Shown here: positions 31,701 to 39,086 of the stretch, in pieces
Numbering within the stretch: the stretch's first letter is position 1
Layout: each line of letters begins with the position of its first letter
Source: Lachnospiraceae bacterium
GTDB taxonomy: Bacteria; Bacillota; Clostridia; Lachnospirales; Lachnospiraceae
NCBI GenBank assembly: GCA_900168235.1
Contig: FUZG01000006.1
Location: 124,001 to 188,000 of the forward strand
Direction of reading: 5' to 3'
DNA: 64,000 bases
Translations under genes and position numbers: made by a program
Notes under the pieces: generated by a model
The model's database searches: none
What the model saw: the letters and a program-made list of their open reading frames with translations, nothing else
What the model was told of the DNA's origin: nothing

Positions 31701-33614
31701 GGAGACAGCTTCGATGAAGCCCTTGAAGTTGCAAAGAACAGAGCTGTTTACGGTGATTTCACAGATTATGCTCAGGCTGATACTTCCGTATTTGACGGAG
31801 GAAACGGTACAGAAGAGTCTCCATATCTCGTAAGCTCTGAGAGCCAGCTTCGTTATATCGCAGAAGCAATTAATGAGGATGTGACATGGAATGGAGTCTG
31901 GTTCCGCCAGACTGCTGATATCAATATGAGTCAGGAGGAATTCCTTCCCATTGGATATGCTCTTCAGCAGTACAATACAAAAAATGGTTCAATAAAGACT
32001 GCAGCAGTTCGTGCGTTTGAAGGAAATTATGACGGTGCAGGCTTCACGGTCAGCGGTCTTAGAATCGGTAATGGTAAAAAATATGGACATATCTTTACAA
32101 ATGGTATGTTCGGTCTCACACAGGGCGATTATCAGGACAGATTCCTTCATGAGGATCTTCGAAAGGTTACTATTAAAAACGTTCATCTGAAGGATGTGGT
32201 CGTTACAACATCAAATGAGTATGATACAACAGCCGCTGCCCTTATCGGACAGGGACAGAACGGAACCTTTATTGAAAACTGTTCCGTGGAAAACTCAGAG
32301 ATCAAGGCATCCTGTGATGAGAGAAGCGCAAGAGTCGGCGGTCTCGCAGGAAGCATGGTTTACGGACTTATAAGAGATTCCTGGACAGATGCATCTGTAA
32401 GCGCTGTTGTGAAGAAGAACTTCTCAGCTTATGTTGGCGGATTCATCGGTATCACAAACCGCGCAACCATCATTAACTGCTATACACTTGGTGATGTTAC
32501 TGCAGAAGCCAGGGACTACAACAAGACTACAGTGGGCGGTTTCATCGGACTTGATGCATCTACAGTCGTTAACTGTTATACAAAGGGAAATGTAGTAAGC
32601 CGCAGCACTACAGGAGATATCGGTGCCTTTGCAGGAAGAACTGCCGGAATTGCTACCAATAAGTACGATTACTATGATTCTAATTCGGTAGTTACAGTTG
32701 CCGGAAAGAACATCGAAGGCATCTACACCGGAGCAGATCCCTATTCTCTTATCAAGGATAATGATACTGTTGGCGGTAAGGATACATCAGAAGACTCATT
32801 TGTTTCCGTGATGAATGGAAATATTGACAACATGGCATCTGTTCTTGATGAAATCCGTGCAGAATATGCAAACGAAAACGACCAGACAAGATATGACAGG
32901 ATGTACATCTACTACACGGGTGACGGATCTGATCTGCATAGATGGGCTCTTATAAATGGCACAACAGTTTTCACAGAGAACAATGGAAACGTAGAGCCGC
33001 AGCCCGTTAATCCGGATACACCCGTAACTCCTGTTACACCTGCAAAGGAAGCATATACGGAAGTTACTTTCCCTGCATCAGACGGTTCAACAGTGACACT
33101 AAGCAAAAATAATGCTGACGGCACTTATCGTGATGCAGAGGGTGATATTGCGGTCGTTCTTACGGGAACCCAGGTAGGAACACCTGATAAAAAGGGTACG
33201 GCTGCAGTTGATGAGGCTGATACAGTAACTTATACCTACAATGGAAAGAAGTATAAGCCGGGCTTCAAGTCTTATGTGGTTGTTGACGGAAAAGCTTATA
33301 TTTTTAAGAGAGACTATACGGTGTCTGTAAAGAACGGTCAGCATGCCGGAAAAATGACTGTGACTATCAAGTTTAAGAAGAACGCTGATGTTTATAAGTC
33401 TGGTGTTAAAAAGATTGTAGTAACAGATCGCGTGGCTCCGAAGACTGTATCTGATTCCAATGTGAGCTTCAAGCTTAATAAAAAGGGCACACATGTAACC
33501 AGAGTTAGAGACACTGAGTTAAAGAAGAGTATAGGAAAGAAGAATTACACAGTGGATTACACTGGAAAGATGATCACATTTAAGGGTGATTACGCAGGTA
33601 CGATTAAGTTTTGA
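28764..33614 (+). CDS. Giant secreted FMN-binding surface protein with GLUG-like repeats
   Basis: 1616 residues. A signal peptide (MRKRVRELSLVLSLSISMLA to PVFADE) is followed by an FMN_bind domain: GEYTGTGRGKIGDITVKVTI and the flavinylation motif DNISGATKSS, with Thr126 the likely site attached by an ApbE transferase. Long stretches of repeats follow (NGTFNGENHRITGLTI, FNGTFDGKGYSINGMT, GNYDGAGFTVSGLRI and similar), forming a probable beta-helix as in GLUG proteins. A second FMN_bind-like half at about residue 930 (MDGTWYGRSKDKSTVVKITT) lacks the SGAT motif. The end is a Pro/Thr linker and Lys-rich beta domains, without LPXTG. With the Fur box it may serve iron-related extracellular electron transfer. 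AGGGAGAG precedes ATG 28764. Confidence 0.85.
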   Translation: MRKRVRELSLVLSLSISMLASAVCPAVPVFADEIQADEIVGISENGELPVEVKTAATAYKDGEYTGTGRGKIGDITVKVTIKNGKIDSIDVVSQNETPSFWKKALELFDMIVSHQSTEVDNISGATKSSEGIKTAVNDALSKAAVTIFESGNGTKKSPYVIKNPEQLAAFAESVDNGNPYTGEFIDLGADIDLSGIEDWNPIGTEAQTTKSVDTIFNGTFNGENHRITGLTIKENVTTAKSLGLFSTLNGSAVVENIVFDDVKIDLTASNKVFTGTVAGDTVAGSPVVDNISAEGSINISANTVKMTMNGGILGRAMRGASVLNCFTSLEQKNEDAGEYVNSYVAGIVAMGSLNNTLVNCGTSGSITNNTPASTGLTGGITGMYAGKMWNVYSDSSIKVVNSTGTAGFTGAIAGQLTTSGMSGDNYPSEGELRGFAYYASDADLSVSKTASDDKKTDMIPSGTGNTYDKAFEATALSLSEMNGESFASRLNGNIADVRKLMNAYKVSGRSLNKWIVSGDKIVLGTESAEKNADTLDFFESGSGTAEDPYIIGNSTQLRAFAESLSDTVDYSGKVIALKSDIDISDAEWSPIGGSDYLFNGTFDGKGYSINGMTAGTKDNPYDSDKMPYYGFFGILDKNAVVKNLSLKNIYINAKSSKSVLIGGVAGYMQGVSENNVYKGAKIDNVDVEGEITLVTESGNNYAAGIAGMQYKGSIINCTVDCDISGTVKDSSLAEAGGLVALCNRGLVANSSFYGKVYGSGSRILREGADEADEGMAIVSPLIACNAGSLVNCYASADITANEYSKYTGMVSGWVTGIGKAYRCWYDADKNMTVNGAAVSPVSAVGTIISKGVSDETFESYAGGLSFELAAVSGDDVKKASDGLNKSFSTLPVKIEDYGVESNSLYKWSWHEDTAKNLADGEAAEVTYVKPDVENRSEEVTEELMDGTWYGRSKDKSTVVKITTKSGKVTDTVVVSGSDSGDSFDEALEVAKNRAVYGDFTDYAQADTSVFDGGNGTEESPYLVSSESQLRYIAEAINEDVTWNGVWFRQTADINMSQEEFLPIGYALQQYNTKNGSIKTAAVRAFEGNYDGAGFTVSGLRIGNGKKYGHIFTNGMFGLTQGDYQDRFLHEDLRKVTIKNVHLKDVVVTTSNEYDTTAAALIGQGQNGTFIENCSVENSEIKASCDERSARVGGLAGSMVYGLIRDSWTDASVSAVVKKNFSAYVGGFIGITNRATIINCYTLGDVTAEARDYNKTTVGGFIGLDASTVVNCYTKGNVVSRSTTGDIGAFAGRTAGIATNKYDYYDSNSVVTVAGKNIEGIYTGADPYSLIKDNDTVGGKDTSEDSFVSVMNGNIDNMASVLDEIRAEYANENDQTRYDRMYIYYTGDGSDLHRWALINGTTVFTENNGNVEPQPVNPDTPVTPVTPAKEAYTEVTFPASDGSTVTLSKNNADGTYRDAEGDIAVVLTGTQVGTPDKKGTAAVDEADTVTYTYNGKKYKPGFKSYVVVDGKAYIFKRDYTVSVKNGQHAGKMTVTIKFKKNADVYKSGVKKIVVTDRVAPKTVSDSNVSFKLNKKGTHVTRVRDTELKKSIGKKNYTVDYTGKMITFKGDYAGTIKF

Positions 33615-33756
33615 TAATTGATTTCAGCTAATGACAGCGCAAATTTCAATGGATGTTTATGGTATGATCACTGTACTTTACTGACACAGCTGGTACAAAA
33701 AAATGTATAATGACAAGATGTTGACTTAAAATAGGAGAGTAAATAAGAGAAAAGAG

Positions 33757-34923
33757 TCAGCGCTTTGCCACTCCGATTTTTAGCCGTTCCATGCCCTCCT
33801 TAAGAAGGGACTCCGGACATGCGAGGTTCACTCTAATAAAGCAGTCGCCGTTGCCGCCGAAGGCTTTTCCGGAATTTACCATGAGACGTGCTTCATTCTC
33901 CAGATAAGCTGAAAAGTCCTCTCCCTGACTCACAACTTCAGAACAGTCAACCCACATAAGGTAAGTTGAATCCGACGGAACGACCTTTAATACAGGCATA
34001 TTTTTCCTGATATAATCTTCGGCAATTCGCCTATTGTTCCATATGTGCATTCTAAGCTGATCCAGCCAGTCAGCGCCTTCTTCAGTAAATGCAGCTGTCA
34101 CGGCTTCCATTGAAAAACAGTTTCCTTCAACGATGCTGTCTGTGCTTAGTCCATGAGTAACAATACGGCGAAGCTCCTGATCAGGTATAAAGAGAGCGGC
34201 TGTCTGGATTCCGGCAGCGTTAAAAGCCTTCGTTGGAGAGATAAATGTTACCGATATTTTTTTATTTAACTCTGACACAGATGCAAAAGGCACATATTCT
34301 TTTCCGCGCGCGGTAATATCGCAATGTATTTCATCCGAGAGAACCGTTACTTTGTATTTGGCGCAAAGGTCCCCTATCCTTCCAAGTGTGTCCGTATCCC
34401 AAATATTTCCTGAAGGGTTCTGGGGATTACAAAGGATCATGAGTTTTGTATTAGGGTCACTGAGCTTTTCCTCGAGATCGGTCCAATTAATGGAATAGGA
34501 TGCTGTCTCCCTGTTATAAATCAGATTGTTCTCAAGAACCTTTCTCTGATTGCTTTTAATAATCCTGAAAAAAGCAGGGTATACCGGTGACTGGACAATA
34601 ACATTATCCCCTTCATCCGAGAGCCGTCTGATAGCAGAGCTCATAGCAGGAATAACTCCTGTAGTAAAGCGCAGCCATTCCCTTTTTATTTCAAAAGAAT
34701 GGCGCGTCTTCCACCAATAGATATATGCATCAAACCAGGCGTCACCATATATGGTATATCCGTAAATTCCGTGTGCCGCCCGCTGCCGGATTGCTTCCTG
34801 AATCCCCGGAAAGGTCTCAATATCCATATCAGCCACCCACATAGGCAGCATACCCTTGGCCTTTTCCCATTTCAGGCTGTCAGTTCCTGTTCTGTCTATT
34901 ACTTTATTGAAATCATATTTCAT
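33757..34923 (-). CDS. MalY/PatB-type PLP-dependent C-S lyase or aminotransferase
   Basis: 388 residues, fold-type I PLP enzyme. Visible motifs: MLPMWVADMDIETFPGIQEA near the N terminus, LCNPQNPSGNIW, VLSDEIHCDI, and the PLP lysine in FISPTKAFNAAGIQ. The MPMWVADMDF-type start and SDEIHCD are characteristic of cystathionine beta-lyase/MalY/PatB proteins, which cleave cystathionine or cysteine conjugates to pyruvate, ammonia and a thiol. It stands alone on the minus strand between accessory genes and faces away from the upstream scar at 35.04 kb. Confidence 0.88.
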   Translation of the reverse strand: MKYDFNKVIDRTGTDSLKWEKAKGMLPMWVADMDIETFPGIQEAIRQRAAHGIYGYTIYGDAWFDAYIYWWKTRHSFEIKREWLRFTTGVIPAMSSAIRRLSDEGDNVIVQSPVYPAFFRIIKSNQRKVLENNLIYNRETASYSINWTDLEEKLSDPNTKLMILCNPQNPSGNIWDTDTLGRIGDLCAKYKVTVLSDEIHCDITARGKEYVPFASVSELNKKISVTFISPTKAFNAAGIQTAALFIPDQELRRIVTHGLSTDSIVEGNCFSMEAVTAAFTEEGADWLDQLRMHIWNNRRIAEDYIRKNMPVLKVVPSDSTYLMWVDCSEVVSQGEDFSAYLENEARLMVNSGKAFGGNGDCFIRVNLACPESLLKEGMERLKIGVAKR

Positions 34924-35034
34924 ATCCGAAATCCTTTCCCCCAGGTTATGTCCTTTTCTTTATTTTACATGTTTATACGGCTGTTTCATCAATTTTTTGC
35001 GTATTTACGGAATTGTAGCTGCTTGCATTACTTC

Positions 35035-35096
35035 TTTGCTGTCGATTTACTATCCAGGGTTGTTTATACCTTAGTAGTAAAAATAGTAGTGGCATA
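35035..35096. repeat. Scar joining an EVE-nuclease gene fragment to the TAGTAGTAA motif
   Basis: The run TTGCTGTCGATTTACTATCC plus GGGTTGTTTATACCTTA, with one mismatch, matches bases 23889-23926 inside the nuclease gene at 23528 (encoding LLSIYYPGLFIP). It then switches to TAGTAGTAAAAATAGTAGT, the motif found in leader repeats A2 and A3. This is a fossil junction of the two sequences. The remainder of 34924-35161 holds a GGACGGG/CCCGTCC arm pair at 35111-35155 and no gene. Confidence 0.65.
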
Positions 35097-35161
35097 AATT
35101 GACCCATTTGTGGACGGGAGTGTAGGACCAAAAATGGACCACAAACCCCGTCCATAATAAG

Positions 35162-35368
35162 TTAAAAATAAAAGACATCCTCAAATTTTTTTTCGAGGGC
35201 AATGCATAGGATAAGTGCAAGTTTGGCGGTAGGATTGAACTGTCCGGTTTCTATTGAACTTATAGTGTTACGTGACACACCAACCATTTCTGCCAACTGC
35301 GCTTGTGATAATCCTTTTTCGGTTCTAATTTCTTTTAAGTTGTTTCTGAGATGCAATTTATCATTCAT
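35162..35368 (-). CDS. Small XRE-family repressor
   Basis: 68 residues: LRNNLKEIRTEKGLSQAQLA, EMVGVSRNTISSIETGQFNP, then LALILCIALEKKFEDVF. This is the YgzD/Xre single-domain type that commonly sits downstream of a small membrane protein gene, here the DUF6442-like gene 5 bases upstream. The repeated CAAGTnnACTTG sites ahead of the pair are its probable operators. Confidence 0.9.
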   Translation of the reverse strand: MNDKLHLRNNLKEIRTEKGLSQAQLAEMVGVSRNTISSIETGQFNPTAKLALILCIALEKKFEDVFYF

Positions 35369-35373
35369 TGCAC

Positions 35374-35694
35374 TTACCCCCTGAGACGAATTATATAAAG
35401 CGCGAGGAAGACTACGGCCAGTATAATCTGAAAAATGCCAAAAATTAGTTCATGTTTCTTCTTAAGTAAGAAATATTTGGTCAACAGCATTGTTCCTGTC
35501 ATGGACAAATAAACTGTCCAGGTGCTGAAATTAACGTGTTCTGAGAAAACGGATTCAATAATAATGATAGCTGCACATACCAGCCCCCCGACGGCACAAG
35601 CCTTTTGGCCTGCTTTAGCAAGCGCATGACGTTCCATTTCATCGTGGTTTTGGTTTTCTTCTCTGCTTTTCTCTAATATTTCATCTCTGTTCAT
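35374..35694 (-). CDS. DUF6442-like membrane protein
   Basis: 106 residues from ATG 35694. A charged N terminus (MNRDEILEKSREENQNHDEM) precedes three membrane helices (AVGGLVCAAIIIIE, YLSMTGTMLLTKYF, IFQIILAVVFLALYIIRL). This matches the DUF6442 type that is paired with a small XRE gene in Firmicutes. The ribosome site GGAGG is 13 bases upstream, a long spacing; the frame could start further upstream at 35790 but lacks a better site. Function unknown. Confidence 0.75.
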   Translation of the reverse strand: MNRDEILEKSREENQNHDEMERHALAKAGQKACAVGGLVCAAIIIIESVFSEHVNFSTWTVYLSMTGTMLLTKYFLLKKKHELIFGIFQIILAVVFLALYIIRLRG

Positions 35695-35725
35695 AATATT
35701 TTTATTACCTCCGTTTTTAGCTGTG

Positions 35726-35802
35726 CCAAGTAAACTTGTCATAGCTGAATTATATGTCTGCCAAGTATACTTGTCAATATAATATGCCAAGTTTTGTTTG
35801 CA
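35726..35802. promoter_or_regulatory. Three GCCAAGT operator-like repeats
   Basis: GCCAAGTAAACTTGTCA (35725), GCCAAGTATACTTGTCA (35760) and a degenerate GCCAAGTTTTGTTTGCAA (35786) are spaced 35 and 26 bases apart upstream of the DUF6442/XRE pair. The first two hold the palindromes CAAGTAAACTTG and CAAGTATACTTG. They are likely binding sites for the XRE protein. Confidence 0.65.
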
Positions 35803-35903
35803 AACATAATATACCGTAATTTTTTTACGTTAAAGACAGTAGTGTTGAAGAAAGATTTTATCCGATATAAATGATGATACTGCAGGGAAAGGAAGGGAAG
35901 AAA

Positions 35904-36254
35904 ATGAGAATCAGGAACAGGAGAGTGGTATCTTTTGTGCTTGCGGCTTCCATGGTATTTACTATGAGTACAGCCACATTTGCAGAAGGAGTACAGTCGG
36001 ACATCACAGAAAAGATAGCAGAGGGAGCTGATATCGTCGCAGTTGATACAGGGGAAGAAACTGTCGGTGCTGAAAATAGTAATGAGCCGGCAGCTATAAA
36101 TGCTTATGAGCCTATAGATGGCGGGAAGCACTATTATGACAAAATAACGAAAGAACAGTATGCCCAGGTTTCGGATAACTGGGGTATTAACAGTGATCCG
36201 GCTACATGGTCAACTGCTACTAAAATTGTGGGTGTGAATACGGAGTATTATTAG
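35904..36254 (+). CDS. Short secreted protein, probably the truncated start of a larger one
   Basis: 116 residues from ATG 35904 (GGAAGGGAAG upstream). A signal peptide (MRIRNRRVVSFVLAASMVF to ATFAEG) is followed by an acidic segment and YEPIDGGKHYYDKITKEQYA. The frame stops in what looks like a folded domain (VGVNTEYY), so it may be a cut gene. No family recognised. Confidence 0.5.
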   Translation: MRIRNRRVVSFVLAASMVFTMSTATFAEGVQSDITEKIAEGADIVAVDTGEETVGAENSNEPAAINAYEPIDGGKHYYDKITKEQYAQVSDNWGINSDPATWSTATKIVGVNTEYY

Positions 36255-36357
36255 ATAACGTCTAAAATTGAAGTGCTGAATAATTAGTAGACAAATAATG
36301 CAGCAAAGGGCTATAATTAAGGTATAAAATATTATTTTTTAGATTGGAGGAATGAAT

Positions 36358-36618
36358 ATGCCCAATATTATGCCTATATCAGATCTGCGTAATTATACAT
36401 CAGTTACCAATGCAGTAAGCTATGGCAATAGAGTTTATCTGACAAAAAATGGTCATGGTGAAATAACAATGATAGATATGCGTGAGCTTGATGATATTGA
36501 AAAAGAGCTTGCTTTGTATAAATTTAAGTATGAAATGGCTTTAGCTGAACATTCAATCAAAACAGAAGGTGCCATAAGTGAAGATGATCTGGCTAAGGAG
36601 CTGGGGGTTGATCTTTGA
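36358..36618 (+). CDS. Phd/YefM-type antitoxin
   Basis: 86 residues. The N terminus NIMPISDLRNYTSVTNAVSY then GNRVYLTKNGHGEITMID is the Phd/YefM DNA-binding fold; the C-terminal half is an acidic helix that would wrap the toxin. ATG 36358 has GGAGG seven bases upstream; ATG 36352 is too close to it. Its stop overlaps the toxin start. The pair is expected to autorepress. Confidence 0.9.
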   Translation: MPNIMPISDLRNYTSVTNAVSYGNRVYLTKNGHGEITMIDMRELDDIEKELALYKFKYEMALAEHSIKTEGAISEDDLAKELGVDL

Positions 36619-36962
36619 AGAAAATAGTTTACTCTAAAGTTCTCAGTTCCAAGTTAAAAAAACTAAAGCAGAATCTAATTGACAAATTCGGTGAAAAAAC
36701 CTCTGTTGAAACACTGACAAAGATTATGAGGGATTTGCATCTGTTGGCTGAAAATAGTGAGTTAGGGGTTAGCATCTCAGAATTATATACTATTGACACA
36801 GAATACTACTATCTGTTCTCAAGCCATAATTATTTTATTTATAGGATTGAGGCTGATTCAGTTGTGATTGTTAATATGTTTAATGAAAAGGAAGATTTCA
36901 TGTTGAAACTTTTTGGTGTTTCAGGTAGGACTCAGGCATCTATAGATTACTGGGGCGAGTGA
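36615..36962 (+). CDS. RelE/ParE-family toxin
   Basis: 115 residues. Typical RelE/ParE features: KKIVYSKVLSSKLKKLKQNL, ELGVSISELYTIDTEYYYLF and FIYRIEADSVVIVNMFNEKEDF. The start is TTG 36615 overlapping the antitoxin stop (TTGA), a coupled arrangement. RelE members cleave mRNA in the ribosome and ParE members poison gyrase; the sequence does not decide which. The C terminus (GVSGRTQASIDYWGE) matches the toxins found in Lachnospiraceae. Confidence 0.85.
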   Translation: MKKIVYSKVLSSKLKKLKQNLIDKFGEKTSVETLTKIMRDLHLLAENSELGVSISELYTIDTEYYYLFSSHNYFIYRIEADSVVIVNMFNEKEDFMLKLFGVSGRTQASIDYWGE

Positions 36963-37006
36963 AATTCGGTGCGAGATTAAAAATATAAAAACGCGTCAGA
37001 ACCATA

Positions 37007-37083
37007 AAAACCACAATTCTGGCAAAATGCCATGGGATTGTGGTTTTATCTATAATTTTCACTTACGTATCGACTTCACGTCT
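37007..37083 (+). repeat. CCACAATTC terminator repeat with conserved tail, copy 4
   Basis: AAACCACAAT pairs with ATTGTGGTTT; the loop has GGCAAAATGCC. The tail TTCACTTACGTATCGACTTC then ACGTCTG matches copy 3. It terminates the toxin-antitoxin transcript. The rest of 37084-37367 is AT-rich with one 14-bp palindrome (CCTCAAATTTGAGG, 37236) and no gene. Confidence 0.65.
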
Positions 37084-37367
37084 GAAATCGATGAACTCCG
37101 GATGCTTATATGATAGTATTTACTCGAAATAAAGGATGACATCGCTGTTGCTAAGAAATCAAAGGTTATTTATCTATAAAAAAAATACATTAAAATATGA
37201 CAAAATATAGCTACATTAGCTCTATATTTCCTCGTCTCCTCAAATTTGAGGGGCAGAAGAGTTCCATTTCTTCAAAATCATTTTCTGCGTTTAGTACCAT
37301 TTATTCAAAACTTCTATAAAAAAGTCCCTGCATTACGTAGAGTTCTCTCATCTTTCATCAGGTACAT

Positions 37368-38438
37368 TTAGTATTTATCGCCCAATTCAGCCTCTATTTC
37401 CTCAATCGTCGGCAGAGAGCTCTTAAAGTCTTCAGGCAGAAAACTACTTATACTGTACTCTGATATTCCCATCGGCTGACTGCTTGCTTCCAAAGCATAT
37501 TGCGCCTTAACATTGTCTTTTGATTTACAAACGATTAATCCGAGAGTAGGCGCGTCCAGATCTGTTTTTAGTTGATGGTTTACGGCTACCATATATGTGC
37601 CTAGTTGCCCCATATCCCTCGAATTAAATTCCTCGATTTTTACTTCTACAACTACATAGCAATGCAGTTTCAGGTTATAGAAGAGCATATCCACAAAATT
37701 TTCAGTTTCACCTATCTCCAGGCGCACTTCACGACCCACGAAAGCAAATCCATTGCCAAGCTCCAATAAGAATTTCTCGATATTGTCCATTAGAGCATCT
37801 TTCAGTTCTTTTTCGTCGTATTTTTCTCTTATGGTTAAGAAATCGAAATTATATGGGTCTCTTGTAATTGCCTGGGCAAGATCACTTTCTATAGCCGGCA
37901 ATGTCTGAGAGAAATTTGTTATTGCTTTTCCCTGACGCTCAAACAAATCTGTATCAAGAAAATTTAGCAATACCGCTCTGGACCAATTATTTTCCAGCGT
38001 TTTCGTGACATAGAATAAAGCTCTATTCTTGTCGCCCTTACACTTATCAATTATTGTTCTGTTATGTCCCCACGGAATGCTGAAAATGCCCATTTTATGG
38101 TAGTCCACAAGTTGTGGACTTGTTTTTTTTTCTGAGTCCACAAGCTGTGGACTTACATATAATTCATAAAAATACTGCATGTATTTTAAATTTGTCACCG
38201 AAAATGATTTCACATCCGGAAATTCTGAAACAAGGTCATTGCTCAATTTTTGATATAAAGAACTACCTTCATTTCCTTTTTCTTTTAAACTATAAATCTC
38301 TCCGCCGAGCCAGAAATAAAACTCAAGCATTTCTTCATTTACTTTTGTTGCAGCCTTTATCTGACTCTGTTTGAATCTACGCCCAATTCTTTGAATAAGG
38401 TCTTTGTACTCTTTATTGGCAATTATCAAATTACCCAT
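37368..38438 (-). CDS. DUF1016 (YhcG-like) PD-(D/E)xK nuclease
   Basis: 356 residues. N-terminal DUF1016_N (YKDLIQRIGRRFKQSQIKAA, EMLEFYFWLGGEIYS), a middle linker (IPWGHNRTIIDKCKG) and a C-terminal nuclease with ENFVDMLFYN and VVVEVKIEEFNSRDMGQL, the D and E-x-K residues of the restriction-like fold. The proteins are linked to defence islands and to type I restriction loci, where a nuclease or repair role is proposed. Its ATG abuts the TAG of a truncated gene on the same strand (38439-38441). A duplicated QLVDSEKKTSPQLVD insert near residue 100 is a small internal repeat. Confidence 0.88.
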   Translation of the reverse strand: MGNLIIANKEYKDLIQRIGRRFKQSQIKAATKVNEEMLEFYFWLGGEIYSLKEKGNEGSSLYQKLSNDLVSEFPDVKSFSVTNLKYMQYFYELYVSPQLVDSEKKTSPQLVDYHKMGIFSIPWGHNRTIIDKCKGDKNRALFYVTKTLENNWSRAVLLNFLDTDLFERQGKAITNFSQTLPAIESDLAQAITRDPYNFDFLTIREKYDEKELKDALMDNIEKFLLELGNGFAFVGREVRLEIGETENFVDMLFYNLKLHCYVVVEVKIEEFNSRDMGQLGTYMVAVNHQLKTDLDAPTLGLIVCKSKDNVKAQYALEASSQPMGISEYSISSFLPEDFKSSLPTIEEIEAELGDKY

Positions 38439-38626
38439 CTATTTTTCCCTTCCATTAGTTTCTTTATTGAAAAGCCCACATAATTGGTCATACTGCTTTG
38501 CGTCGATGACGATTAAACCATCCACGGTGCCTATTTTTATACGATTCGAATCATCGGGTAGTTCACCTTCAAAAGGTGTAAACGGGGTGTAAATCAGATA
38601 CTTCCCTGCCTGTGAATGGCTTATTT
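38439..38626 (-). pseudogene. C-terminal fragment of an unknown gene
   Basis: An open frame on the minus strand, AGKYLIYTPFTPFEGELPDD then SNRIKIGTVDGLIVIDAKQY and DQLCGLFNKETNGREK, ends at the TAG directly before the DUF1016 ATG. There is a stop just upstream of the fragment and no start, so the front is missing. It was likely the upstream partner of the nuclease gene in its original operon. Confidence 0.5.
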
Positions 38627-38647
38627 ACGCCATTTCTTTAGGTTGTT

Positions 38648-38860
38648 TCAAATCTTGCCGTGGCACACGAAAAGCAGACGTATCATTGGTATTATTTACT
38701 CCTTTTTGCTCCGAAAAAACCACTGCTACGCAGGGGTTCGGGAATAGTTATTATGGTCTAAAACGACAAAATCATGTAGATTATACCAAACTGAGGCAAG
38801 TTATTACTACCGGGTAGTAGTAAAAATAGTAGTTAAATTGGCGGGGGATTGGGGGCATGT
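38648..38860 (-). repeat. Phosphatase 5'-end and leader repeat, copy A3
   Basis: On the minus strand ATG 38686 begins MIRLLFVCHGKI followed by TGA. Similarity to the phosphatase again ends at CHG. Upstream lies the leader hairpin in changed form (TCCGAA/TTCGGGA, with an extra inner CTGC/GCAG stem) and the motif TTATTACTACCGGGTAGTAG plus TAAAAATAGTAGT. It is more diverged from the intact gene than copy A2. Confidence 0.7.
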
Positions 38861-38980
38861 CCACCAACAAGCAAATAGCCGTTGTAGGTACGAAGGCACT
38901 GCTTACCGCTTTGGTAAAAGCTTGTATTTGAGCAGTGAAAAACGAATTAATGGTAAAACAAAAAGTACGACTCACACAAA

Positions 38981-39073
38981 TGGTTATAAAAAACCAAGAA
39001 AATGGTTATTGACAACCAATTAATATAACAGTATATTTTAATCATCAAGCAACGAGATGGTTATGCATAACCA
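38981..39073. promoter_or_regulatory. Three TGGTT-n6-AACCA palindromes before the methylase gene
   Basis: 16-bp sites at 38981 (TGGTTATAAAAAACCA), 39003 (TGGTTATTGACAACCA) and 39058 (TGGTTATGCATAACCA, perfectly symmetric). The starts are 22 and 55 bases apart, multiples of 11, so all sites would be on the same face of the helix. The last one ends one base before the methylase ribosome site. A dimeric regulator controlling the restriction-modification genes is likely. Confidence 0.7.
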
Positions 39074-39086
39074 AGGAGAAAAGAAA

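Noticed and set aside
34699-35097. 132-codon plus-strand frame across the MalY gene start
   Set aside because: It is antisense to a well-conserved PLP enzyme; its end only matches the nuclease gene because of the shared 38-bp scar.
37236-37249. CCTCAAATTTGAGG palindrome as an operator
   Set aside because: It lies 118 bases downstream of the end of a minus-strand gene and far from any start; short palindromes of this kind are expected by chance.
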